Shown: in pieces, positions 34,635-64,000 of the stretch
Numbering within the stretch: the stretch's first letter is position 1
Layout of the letters: each line of letters begins with the position of its first letter
Source: Wyeomyia smithii
Lineage: Eukaryota; Arthropoda; Insecta; Diptera; Culicidae
Assembly (NCBI RefSeq): GCF_029784165.1
Contig: NC_073696.1
Coordinates: 188,890,498 to 188,954,497, forward strand
Length of the DNA: 64,000 bases
Direction: 5' to 3'
Notes under the pieces: model-generated
What the model was told of the DNA's origin: nothing
The model's database searches: none
Seen by the model: only the letters and a program-made list of their open reading frames with translations
Program-made: the position numbers and the translations under genes

Positions 34635-36202
34635 CCCTGCGGAGTCTTCTAGTCTATTGAAACGATATTGATAGCCGCAATACTATGAAAAAATCAAAGG
34701 AATTGATTATTTTAATTTTTAATGCATGAGAAATTGCAGCTGTTGCATACTGATATCGATTTATAAACACATTTTTTAACTGGCACATGTGGATTATTTT
34801 TCTTTATAGAAAAAATACTCGATTATCTATCTTCTACGGTATAGAAATATTTTCTACATCCCTCATTAGGAGAAACACTGAAGAAACCGTGATAGTTCAT
34901 TCAACATGAAAGATTCTAGTACTAAGCGACAGACCATGTAAAAGCCATCAGTTTGCGATCGCAAAAGTTTAAATGTTCCATACGTTTACTTTCCATAAAA
35001 ATATTTATAAATTTACACGAATTAATTACTCAACTACTGCAAGCAAGAACAATTTCTCACCCGTTCTTTAAACTTAAAGAAAGCTGAGCAATAAGTTTGA
35101 CTGTAAGGTGTTCTCGAATGTCATTCAGTGGTTAGAAATAATATCGTCAGTTAAAATGACTTTAAAATTTGAAGTGCTATGGAAAAGCCATGTCGATTCT
35201 TTGATCAAAGTACTTACGCCTAAATCCGCAATAAAACAATATCTAACAATATTTTGATTTTGATTTTTTGACTACTGCACTCCATCGAGAAAGCTGAGGT
35301 ACAGTTTTACCACAGACAGACGTCCAAGCAAGAACAACATTGATCAAAATTTCCGTGTAAATTTTCAAAGTAAATTGCGTTATAAATCACTTGTACACTA
35401 GCGCTGCCTGGTGACCTTATCGCTACAATACATTTTTTTGCTGGTGCACGAGGCTGGCGGTACTGGTAGCGCTACCTGGTTACGGATTGCTACTACAAAA
35501 AGCTTTACACAAGTTTGGAACTCAGCTTGGACGTCTGTCTGCGGTTTTACCTTTCGAATGTCATCAAGTGATCAATTTTTTAACCGCTGCATATGCTTTG
35601 CCGCTTTGGTTAGAAGGGGACAGAAATTAACTATCATTAAGATGTTTACTGATATAGTTCTAGCCCTAGCTAACTGTAGGTATCTGCGTAATAGTTTTTT
35701 TTTTTCAATTTTCATGCGACGGTTCATAAAAAAATCAATCAATCTAAAATTTAATCTGCCAACATTTATTTCAATTTTGCGATGGTATTATGGATCACAG
35801 TGGCTTTTTTCACTTCACAAATGATATAAAAACGGACATTTATTTTTCCAAATCCCTGATGTTCCAAAATTAAAACTAGTTAACACTCCTTAAAATTATT
35901 CGTGTTTAACAAGCAACGAAGAAAATGCGCATTACTGTATGATATTCCTAATCTTTTAATCTGCAACGTGTCTATTAGTGTTATGACTTGCATGTTTTTC
36001 CTGATTGGTTCGATTTACGGCATACACGATACAGCGGATCAAGATAGTGATTTCGTTTGACCTTTGATAACAATTCACGCAATAATTGTCATTTTCTATG
36101 TGATCGATTCCCTATTTCACAAAACCTCAGTGAATGATGTTATTGCGTATCCAGCCGGTTTTTTTCATTTTTTTCAAAACGCAAGAATGATTAACAACTC
36201 AC
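34635..36202. other. Region upstream of the GPx start
   Basis: It should include the GPx promoter and 5' UTR. The stretch 35400-35520 contains two loosely similar words (GCGCTGCCTGGTGACC and GCGCTACCTGGTTACG). No other gene is supported. Confidence 0.4.
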
Positions 36203-36253
36203 TGCTAGAACTGCCACTGCTACACCAACCAGTACATTGATATGACGAATCAT
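36203..36253 (-). CDS. Candidate signal-anchor first exon
   Basis: A minus-strand ATG at 36253 opens 17 codons, MIRHINVLVGVAVAVLA, a short basic start followed by a hydrophobic stretch. It runs straight into a consensus donor, GCA|GTGAGT. This is the shape of a targeting-peptide first exon, and the next gene downstream on this strand is the GPx. Against a direct link, the exon ends in phase 0, whereas the GPx frame upstream of its ATG would need a phase-1 join. Either an extra exon lies between, or it belongs to another transcript, or it is chance. Confidence 0.35.
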
Positions 36254-36734
36254 TTGAAAGCAAACATATATTTGTCATACAACTTTTAAACACTTCATAC
36301 TTACACCGAATTTCACAACACTTTGCAGCCTTCGTAGGACAACCGGATTCATCCGTTCTTGACGTTTGACTACACGGGTGTTGGTGAATACACAGTCTAA
36401 TAACAATCAGCCTAAAATAAGGGAACAAAACGTGCGATGAGAAAGCCAGAAACATCGACTGTACTCAACGTTCATTCTGCGTTCATTTGCTGTTGTACGC
36501 ACGCGTGCGCATGAGCAAAACGCATGGGGAAAATATAGGTGCAAAATATTAAAACACTATACGGACTCTATTCGGGTTATTCGCGTTGAAAGAGATTTTG
36601 AAGGCTGTTCGCACCTACGTGAAATCTCATATGCAATTGTCAAAATGTGCGTGATGACAAAAGCAAAACTATTTCCTCGCTTCTTTTTTGCATGCAAAAA
36701 CCAAACAAATATCAGCAACACCGTCAACGCGAAT
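36254..36734. other. Gap before the MITE cluster
   Basis: No gene is seen. It includes sequence that might be promoter or 5' UTR for the mini-exon. Confidence 0.35.
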
Positions 36735-36900
36735 TAGCGAACCTATACATTAGAGAAATGACAAGACACTCACCGTTAAGGCAACTGTCAACATCAAAAC
36801 GGATAACGGCAATGCAAATTTATACAGCTCGCCCGTTTTGATGTTGACAGTTGCCTTAACGGTGAGTGTCTTGTCATTTCTCTAATGTATAGGTTCGCTA
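36735..36900. mobile_element. 166-bp palindromic MITE, copy 1
   Basis: Runs from TAGCGAACCTATACATTAGA to its exact inverse, with arms of about 67 bp and a roughly 30-bp centre. A perfect 8-bp TSD, ACGCGAAT, lies at 36727-36734 and 36901-36908. The 8-bp TSD and TAG...CTA ends point to hAT or P type. Non-coding. Confidence 0.9.
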
Positions 36901-36958
36901 ACGCGAATAGAGAATCAAACGCATCAACAAAAACGCGAAAACGGAACTTACGAAAAAC

Positions 36959-37298
36959 TAGCGAACCTATACATTAGAGAAATGACAAGACACTCACCGT
37001 TAAGGCAACTGTCAACATCAAAACGGGCGAGCTGTATAAATTTGCATTGCCGTTATCCGTTTTGATGTTGACAGTTGCCTTAACGGTGAGTGTCTTGTCA
37101 TTTCTCTAATGTATATAGCGAACCTATACATTAGAGAAATGACAAGACACTCACCGTTAAGGCAACTGTCAACATCAAAACGGATAACGGCAATGCAAAA
37201 TGATACAACTCGCCCGTTTTGATGTTGACAGTTGCCTTAACGGTGAGTGTCTCGGCGTCTCTCTGGTGTATAGGCTGACTAAATGTATAGGTTCGCTA
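36959..37298. mobile_element. 166-bp palindromic MITE, copy 2 (split by copy 3)
   Basis: The outer element is flanked by the TSD CGAAAAAC (36951-36958 and 37299-37306). Its right arm is interrupted eight bases from the end of CTAATGTATA by a second MITE. Removing the inner element and one 8-bp repeat leaves exactly 166 bp. Confidence 0.9.
37116..37281. mobile_element. 166-bp MITE, copy 3, nested in copy 2
   Basis: Left end TAGCGAACC, right end GGCTGACTA. The TSD AATGTATA (37108-37115 and 37282-37289) is made from the terminal sequence of the host MITE. The right arm is the variant type (CTCGGCGTCTCTCTGGTGTA), also seen in the copy inside the LINE. Confidence 0.9.
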
Positions 37299-37338
37299 CG
37301 AAAAACGGAACAAATGTATGAGCAAGCTTAACTTTTAC

Positions 37339-37504
37339 TAGCGAACCTATACATTAGAGAAATGACAAGACACTCACCGTTAAGGCAACTGTCAACATCA
37401 AAACGGATAACGGCAATGCAAATTTATACAGCTCGCCCGTTTTGATGTTGACAGTTGCCTTAACGGTGAGTGCCTTGTCATTTCTCTAATGTATAGGTTC
37501 GCTA
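37339..37504. mobile_element. 166-bp palindromic MITE, copy 4
   Basis: Both ends are of the TAGCGAACC type. Perfect TSD ACTTTTAC at 37331-37338 and 37505-37512. One difference (GTGCCTTG for GTGTCTTG) breaks the otherwise perfect stem. Confidence 0.9.
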
Positions 37505-37913
37505 ACTTTTACGAAGCATTAGTCATCACTTCGAGGGGTAGTTTAACTCAAAATGTCTATTTATATAAGCGTTTAGATTTATTTACCTTCCGATTAAAAA
37601 TATTGGGAAATAATTCTGACAAAATGATTATTGATTAGCTATAAGCACATTTGAAAAATAACAAGTTTGTAAAGAATTTATTTTGTAAAAATGTTTTTTT
37701 TTTTTGCAAATTTCAATGAATGTAGCATTGAAGATTGACTTTTTTGCATTTCAATTCCAAACACAGCGCTTTGCATTATCGCAGAAAACTACTGCAGCAA
37801 TAATAAATCCTGATTTTGCTTTCGTTTTTTATTTGCTCTTTAGATTAGTGCTAACGCCAGAACGCTCGTATTAGTCTCAGACTCAATGTAAATTATAAAA
37901 TAGTGGAAACAAA

Positions 37914-38031
37914 CACCTAATTGATAATTAATCTCACGGATGTCACCTTTTTGATGGTGACAAGTATGAAAAATTTTCTCATGGGGGTCACCCTCTAAGG
38001 GGTCCCCTCCGCCCCACACGTTATGCCAGTG
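37914..38031. mobile_element. hAT MITE fragment related to 6157-6511
   Basis: Shares AATCTCACGGATRTCACC, AAGTATGAAAA-like and GGGGTCACC words and the terminal TTATGCCAGTG with the right part of the 6157-6511 MITE. The left half is missing. No TSD. Confidence 0.65.
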
Positions 38032-38971
38032 TGTAAGCTTATTTCGGATACTTTGATATTAGCAAACAAATAATTACTGTGTATTATTGAACAAGCTTGT
38101 TCCGATTTTCCTAAATATCAGAACTTAGTTCGAATTTTTGATACGACTTTGGATTGATTGAGGGTTCTAGTGGCAGGACGCCCAATACGGTAGAATTCCG
38201 TAGCATAAGAATGACACCGTCTACTTCTACGTATCCTACCTCCATTCAATACCTTTTCCTAATACCAACTTCGTTTTGATAAGCGCAGTGTTTTATTTTA
38301 CCGATTTCGTGCTCTAAATTAATAGCGTCCCCAGATTTTATTTTAGTGATATACTTTATTCGGAAAAGTTTCTGTGCATTTTATTGCGCTTCTTTCAGAA
38401 TGGACGATTTAGTGATTAATTCACCTAGAAGTGATATGAAAATTTTTTTCAGAACAGTGAGATAGACAGCCAGTGTCTTCTAGAAAGTTGTGGTAAATGC
38501 TTCTACTAAGGTCACCCAAATCATTATTTCCAATATAATTTTTTTGCTGCTTTTCCAAAGTATATCACTAAAATCAAATTTGGGAACGCTATTTATTTAA
38601 AGCACGAAATCGGCAAAATTAAACCCTGTGCAAAGGTTTCATTTTATATATCTTTGTGTTTAATAAGAAATTCAAACGAAACATTATGCTATATATCAAC
38701 TGCAGAAATTCTTTCTAGTAAAACAATGGGAGTGTTATGTTTCGTTTTCGATATATTTACTCATCCAATGCAGTTTTCCAATTACACTGTTGTGCATAGT
38801 GGAAACTTTATAAATAAAGTATAACAACACTAACGTGACTCAACAAATTACGAATCGTTTCATAATTATTCTTGCTTCGTGGCAAATAGTTTGGACAAAA
38901 TATCTGTTTACTACCATCAAGCTTCTTATATGCTAGAACACTAAACGCTGTACAGTTTGCTATCACCAAAC
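38032..38971. other. Gap 3' of the Gln-rich secreted-protein gene
   Basis: Presumed 3' UTR and downstream DNA. No clear AATAAA is seen close to the stop. A loose inverted similarity exists between about 38340 and 38600 (ATATACTTTATTCGG and CCAAAGTATAT, both next to an AAATCGG word), perhaps a decayed MITE. Confidence 0.35.
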
Positions 38972-58598
<19,627 letters not shown>

Positions 58599-61150
58599 CT
58601 GCAGCATAAAACAAAGACGAAAGCAAGTTATTAATTGTACGCTGTTGCTATGCGATTGCAGCTGTAAGACAAATCAATGATAATTTGGACCCATTTTCCT
58701 ACGTTTGCTTTCGCTGAACAGGAAAGCTATGTATTTATTTGTGATGCAATATTTGGAGCGATGATGCCACAGTCTAATTGTATCTGCGGTGCACTTTGTT
58801 CAGTTTCTCATCAGCGTTCCTCGCATTTTCACGTTTTACGAAAAAGCTGCCCAAGCCGCTAGGGTGAAGCGGTCTTAGATATCGACCGTGGACAACTCCA
58901 AGCGACGCGATGAGGACGGCCGTGATGTGGCACGGTGAGTCGAGCGTGTGTAAATCATGCTCGTTGTTCATGATAATGATGATCGGTCGCGAAGCTGTTT
59001 AGAAGCGAGAATTCTCGTGAGACTTGAATGCGTTGTGGGAATTCAAGGTGGAAACCTTTGCGAAAGATGCTTTACTTGCATTGTGTTATTTCATCACAGT
59101 GCAAGACTGGCACTTAATTGAACCTTTATACTACTGTAGATATTTTTGGACGGTTACGTAAGTGCTGCCATCGCTATTCCGGCGCACAGAAGCTCGCTTT
59201 TGTGTACATTCTCAGTACCAAACCCAAACGTCAAGAACTATCAATAGGACTGCAAGTGGTATTTATGACTTTTTAAGGACGAAACTACACAATTGTGTGG
59301 ACTATAGTTATAATGAACATTGTCATAAATTGCTTATTTAACTACAAGGTTTAAAAACTCAATCACGTTAGTTCAATAAGTTGTGATGAAGTTGCATGAT
59401 GTATAATTCTCTAAAAATTTATTCTATCGAATTTGGTTGAATTATATTTCAATATGCTATCTTTGGAGTTTGTACCTCTTTTATCCAAAGACAATTCATA
59501 CTATATATCAAAATAAATGTTACTCAAAAAATTCCCCAAATCAATAAAACGATTTCAAATTTTAATAGAACTACATAAAATAATTTGTAGTCAGCAGCGA
59601 GGATAAAAAATTTGACACCAGATATAATTGGCGCCGTTAAACAATTAATTGTATTCTGCCGTGTCAAATAAATAATAGGTGAAGAAAAAATAATAATTTT
59701 AAAATTACAAGAAAACCAGCTCTTGTGTCAAATATAAAACACATGTAATGTTTGCAACTACCAGGGAAACAAATACGGAAAACTGAAAAAATTATCAATG
59801 TTGTCTTTTCACAGCACTAAAGAACATATTGAATTATAATTAAAAAATACACTTTTGTCGATTGCGTTTAGTAACGTAATCGTTAGCTTACATGAAAACT
59901 ATTATAAAAAACATTTCCATCAAAACCAAAGAACTGTGTAAGCGGTAAAGTTAGGGAGCTTTGGTTATAGAGTTCGCTTGAAAAGCGGGTACTATCAAAA
60001 GGTGTTCAACAAATAGGGTCGCAGTAATCATGAAGTTGCACCTAATTTGAAAACGATCTGTATCAGTACATATCGATAGCACTACGTCTTACTTAAGTAA
60101 GAAGGCATACCTACTGTGAAAGGTCCAACGAAAAAGTATCATTTTCCAATGCATATAACCTTTCGAATAATTTTCAAGCACCAGTTTTTGATGCAATAGT
60201 TAAACATTCCTCAAATTTGAGACATAATAATAGGCACATCTATTCAATAGTAAACCATGAGTAAAGTTTAGTGAAAATCAGGCATTCGCGAGCTCTAACA
60301 CACTTTTGGCAGCCTGCTGGTTCAAATAATAAGCATAAGCGAGAAATCAATCTTTTACTTTATGGTAGCAGCCGGACGAAGCAGACCAGCCAGACAGGAA
60401 GGCACTCTTAGTTACGCGGCATTACAATTCACTATTTCGTGTTGCATCATCATGCGGTTTGAAGCAAAATCAAATTTAAGTCGTATTCTCAGCCGTGAGA
60501 TGCAAACAGTTGACAAAAATCTCAGTCAAAATCTAATTGTTACTGTGTAGAAAATTTTGCCATTTGGTCCACATATACCATGAAAACGATCCTATGCAGT
60601 GCTAAAGCTTTTGATGAATAACATCTTACGTAGCCCTACGCCAATAATGCCATCATGTCACACATACTCCACAATAGATCAAACAATGGTCGCAGTGGTT
60701 CAGTCTTCTACAAGGAAAAAACACATACAGTGCTTTTTCGCTTTCATCAACAGTCGTTTTTATCACTACTCGTCAAATTCACGCTCGATTTTCTCACGGT
60801 TTATTTTCGTTTTTATCACGCTTTTAAAGAAAAACTTTAAATCAAGAATAATGTACTTCCATTGGTAGAAAATGTATTCGAAACGCCTTGTGTCCTTCCA
60901 TGTGTATTGTTTTATGAACTCAATTTATTTGATCAATTTTCTGAGGCAACCAAGTGTCATATCTGTTACAAATAATTTGTGTCATAATTTTGAGAAAAAT
61001 GAACCGTGAAATAGGTATTTCATTGACTTTGAAGCAAAAATTACGTATTATTCGAGCAGTTGAGAAAATAGTAGGAGGTTGTATCCAAGACACGACCGCA
61101 TAAATGACGTAGAACTACGTACACTATTAAAAAATGCATTGAGTGTTTTA
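58599..61150. other. Region upstream of the Gln-rich gene exon
   Basis: The missing first exon of the Gln-rich gene should lie here. A minus-strand open stretch at 58774-58971 includes a hydrophobic CHITAVLIASLGVVHG segment, but it does not splice in frame by any obvious donor. The rest is AT-rich with no gene recognised. Confidence 0.35.
59123..59130 (-). promoter_or_regulatory. Candidate TATA box
   Basis: TATAAAGG on the minus strand, with a GCACT initiator-like word about 30 nt downstream (near 59100), pointing toward the 58339-58598 exon. Suggestive only. Confidence 0.25.
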
Positions 61151-61253
61151 TTACCCTAGTAACACAACTGGTTTTATCAAAGTTTTATAGCGCTTTTTTG
61201 ACTGTATTGAGCGCTATAAAACTTTGATAAAACCAATTTTTTTACTTGGGTAA
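61151..61253. repeat. Perfect hairpin of about 100 bp
   Basis: A perfect 25-bp inverted repeat (61170-61194 and 61210-61234; arms begin GGTTTTATCAAAGTTTTATA) surrounds a 15-base loop. Weaker outer pairing extends from TTACCC to GGGTAA. It could be a small MITE or a transcribed hairpin. No TSD was resolved. Confidence 0.7.
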
Positions 61254-61349
61254 TGAATTATAATGTCTACTAATGAAGGGTTGTGAATTTCGGGAACCGA
61301 ATTCAGCAGTTAGCAGAACGTGCCGAGTTAAAAGCCATACACAGCACAC

Positions 61350-61850
61350 ACGCACAAATCATACCATATCATAGACACACACACACATCATACCATATCA
61401 TACAGACACACACACATCATACCATATCATACACACATCATACCATATCATACCATATCATACACAAACACACACACACACACATATCATACCATGTCAC
61501 ACACACATACACACACATATCATACACACACACATCATACCATATCATACAGACACACACACATCATACCATATCGTACACACACACATATAATACAAAC
61601 ACACATATCATACACACGCACACAAACACACAAACACACATATCATACACACACACACAAAAACACATCATACCATATCATACACAGATACACATCATAC
61701 CATATAATACACACACACACATCATACCATATCATACACACACACATATCATACAAACACACATATCATACACACACAAACACACATATCATACACACAC
61801 ACACAAACACACATCATACCATATCATACACACACATCTCACAAATCAAA
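61350..61850. repeat. CA-rich minisatellite
   Basis: Irregular tandem array of ACACACAC runs alternating with CATCATACCATATCATAC units over about 500 bp. Long His/Thr/Ile-rich open frames through it are products of the repeat. Confidence 0.95.
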
Positions 61851-61861
61851 TATCCCACATG

Positions 61862-62330
61862 CTACAGCTATCAACACACGCTAAAGTGCTCCTCACACTG
61901 CTTCCGGGCCGGGTCCGTGTTCTCTCCGGGAGTGTGCAGTGGCAGTGTGCATAGCGCTTAAAGCTTTCCGCACACGCTAGATATGCATTACGCTATATAT
62001 ACATACGCGCTGGATGGCGCTAGCTTCCTAGACCACTTGGAGGTGCTGGTCTCGTTCACTGTATTCACCCAACGATATCTGATTGTATTACCGCTGGTGT
62101 GGTCCAACCCAGATCGAAGGGTAACCGAACTAAACGAGGAACTGCAGCTGCCCACTGCCAACGCCGTTGCCACCGCCGCTGCCACCGCCAGGGGGACGGC
62201 AAGCCGACGCCACTCGCGTGAACCATGGCATCGGCCTAATCCGATGCCGCAATCCACTGCCGCAATAATCCTATGGACAGTCCGTCCGTCTCTCCGTTCG
62301 CCAAAAGAATGTGACTAACTCTTACATAGG
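61862..62330. other. GC-rich patch with hydrophobic minus-strand frame
   Basis: Markedly more GC-rich than its surroundings, with GCC/GCCACC triplet repeats near 62160-62195. The minus-strand frame 61988-62257 includes RRLAVPLAVAAAVATALAVG, which would make a good signal peptide. It has no in-frame ATG and no clear splice partners. It may be a promoter, a 5' exon of an unseen gene, or a chance translation of the triplet repeat. Confidence 0.3.
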
Positions 62331-63486
62331 CCCCGCCTTTTTGTTGAGTTTTATCATTGTCTAATCTTCTTTAGGCGAGATTCCACAATTCGCATTTAAT
62401 TTTTGTATCCAGCGGAAAAACACTGTTTTCACACGTAGTAAATTTTGATTGCTAAGCTAGCTGGATAGCACAGCATGCTGTTGTTTGCCAAAATAAGACC
62501 AAGCTTCATCGTGGGGAAAAAGGTCTAAGCCCTCAACCGGCAATCCGAAACGTTTGTTGCTACCGCGCTGCTGCTATGAAATGTGACCAACCGGCAAATG
62601 ATTTTTTCAAGCCGAAAGTAAATTCGGCAAACTAACTGATACTGGCGCAAACCGCTACGCTACGGTTAACTAGGTATATCGACCTTTTTGGGAAAGCCAG
62701 CAAGCGACCAATCAGAGGACGTTATTTTAATTTCAATAAGGCTTGACAATTTTCAATAGTGCAATAGTTCGCAGATTCAAACAACAATTTTCTGCATTTG
62801 GGCAGATGCGTGTATAATTTTCCAATCGATTGCTGCAAGAATGAAGAAAATCGGTTGAAAACCAACCGACCTATAAGCATTTGAAAAGGGACAAATTTCG
62901 TCCCAGTTTTTCAGTTTGCATCCCTGTGTTGTATGCTAAAGTAAAACGTAGTTCTAGGTCAAAAGATCTGTTAACAACTCAAAAAGCCCTACAATTTGGT
63001 CTTCTTAGAGCGTGAATTTAAATTTTTTTAAAATCTAGTGGTTCCACAATTTCACATAAACAAGCATTTAACTCTGCTAGCTATGCTAAAAAATTGGCAG
63101 TACAAATCATATTGATATTGCATGTATAACAGCTGTGTGAAAGTCCGCGAAAATTCAATGGAGAAAAATATCATAAACTAACCTTTCCCTGTTTATTCAT
63201 TTGTATCTTGAACTTATATTCCATTCAATAATGAAAGTGCATCCTTTTACTCGAAATATCATAAATTTCAATTGAATCCAACACAAAAAATTAAATTTTT
63301 ATCATTTCGCTAAATTCACGGTTTCGCCAAATTCACGGTAAATTTTTTTTGACCATGATAAAATCGAAAAAGCACTGTACTCCACTTTCTACTCCGGTTT
63401 CTCAAAATCTTAAATATTCAATTTAAGCTCTCACTCTTTCATCAAGGCTTCGACGTGCTTTAACTTGCCAGTATGACGTTACCTAC
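62331..63486. other. Gap, nothing recognised
   Basis: AT-rich with no coding signature. Confidence 0.4.

Positions 63487-64000
<514 letters not shown>

Noticed and set aside
35411..35824. Plus-strand 137-codon frame upstream of GPx
   Set aside because: No family signature and it overlaps the probable 5' region of the minus-strand GPx gene.
36735..37504. Regularly repeated palindromes resembling a CRISPR array
   Set aside because: Units are 166-bp palindromic elements with different 8-bp target duplications, and the genome is eukaryotic.
61283..61961. His/Thr-rich open frames of 155-223 codons
   Set aside because: Translation of the CA-rich minisatellite; no splice or start context.

Overview
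This window looks like a piece of a repeat-rich, AT-rich insect genome, most likely a mosquito or a related lower dipteran. The evidence is spliced genes with short phase-conserved introns, a cysteine-type glutathione peroxidase of insect PHGPx type, jockey-clade and other non-LTR retrotransposons, tRNA-derived SINEs, and many hAT and Tc1/mariner elements with readable target-site duplications (TSDs). Species assignment is inference.

Host genes are few and the supported ones lie on the minus strand. (1) 19423-21300: a secreted, Pro/Ala/Val-rich, cuticle-like protein of 625 residues. (2) 29077-29901: a three-exon glutathione peroxidase paralogue (167 aa) that has lost three of the four catalytic-tetrad residues and the resolving cysteine. 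(3) 33544-34634: a three-exon, apparently active glutathione peroxidase (171 aa) with identical intron phases. A possible signal-anchor mini-exon lies further upstream at 36203-36253. (4) 38972-58598: a Gln/His/Pro-rich, probably secreted protein whose exons are split by an intron of about 17.6 kb. A weak fifth candidate, with one possible transmembrane segment, lies at 63487-64000.

Everything else is mobile or repetitive DNA. 4.1-8 kb: a TA-flanked 1.25-kb element and a 1-kb inverted-repeat element that contains a hAT MITE. 8.0-16.7 kb: a near-identical 3.5-kb direct duplication (8004-11551 and 12558-16069) holding SINEs, a palindrome and a dead LINE fragment; the second copy is bracketed by about 660-bp inverted arms. 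18.3-27 kb: several inverted-repeat elements, a second TA-flanked element and a LINE fragment cut by a MITE. 31.0-32.2 kb: a hAT-like element between the two peroxidase genes. 36.7-37.5 kb: four 166-bp palindromic MITEs, one nested inside another, each with a perfect 8-bp TSD. A fifth copy sits inside a jockey-clade LINE.

The giant intron (40776-58338) contains that LINE (42270-46606, 15-bp TSD), a fold-back Tc1-like element bracketed by long TA microsatellites (47305-48864), and a second LINE (50.2-54.4 kb) interrupted by a hAT element that itself contains a decayed mariner-type transposase gene. It also holds a 2.5-kb hAT element (54514-57052). From 58.6 kb on the DNA is mostly unassigned, with a hairpin, a CA-rich minisatellite, a GC-rich patch and a CT/TA microsatellite.

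The two points most worth following are the tandem pair of active and catalytically dead glutathione peroxidases, and the insertion hotspot of the uniform 166-bp MITE family.
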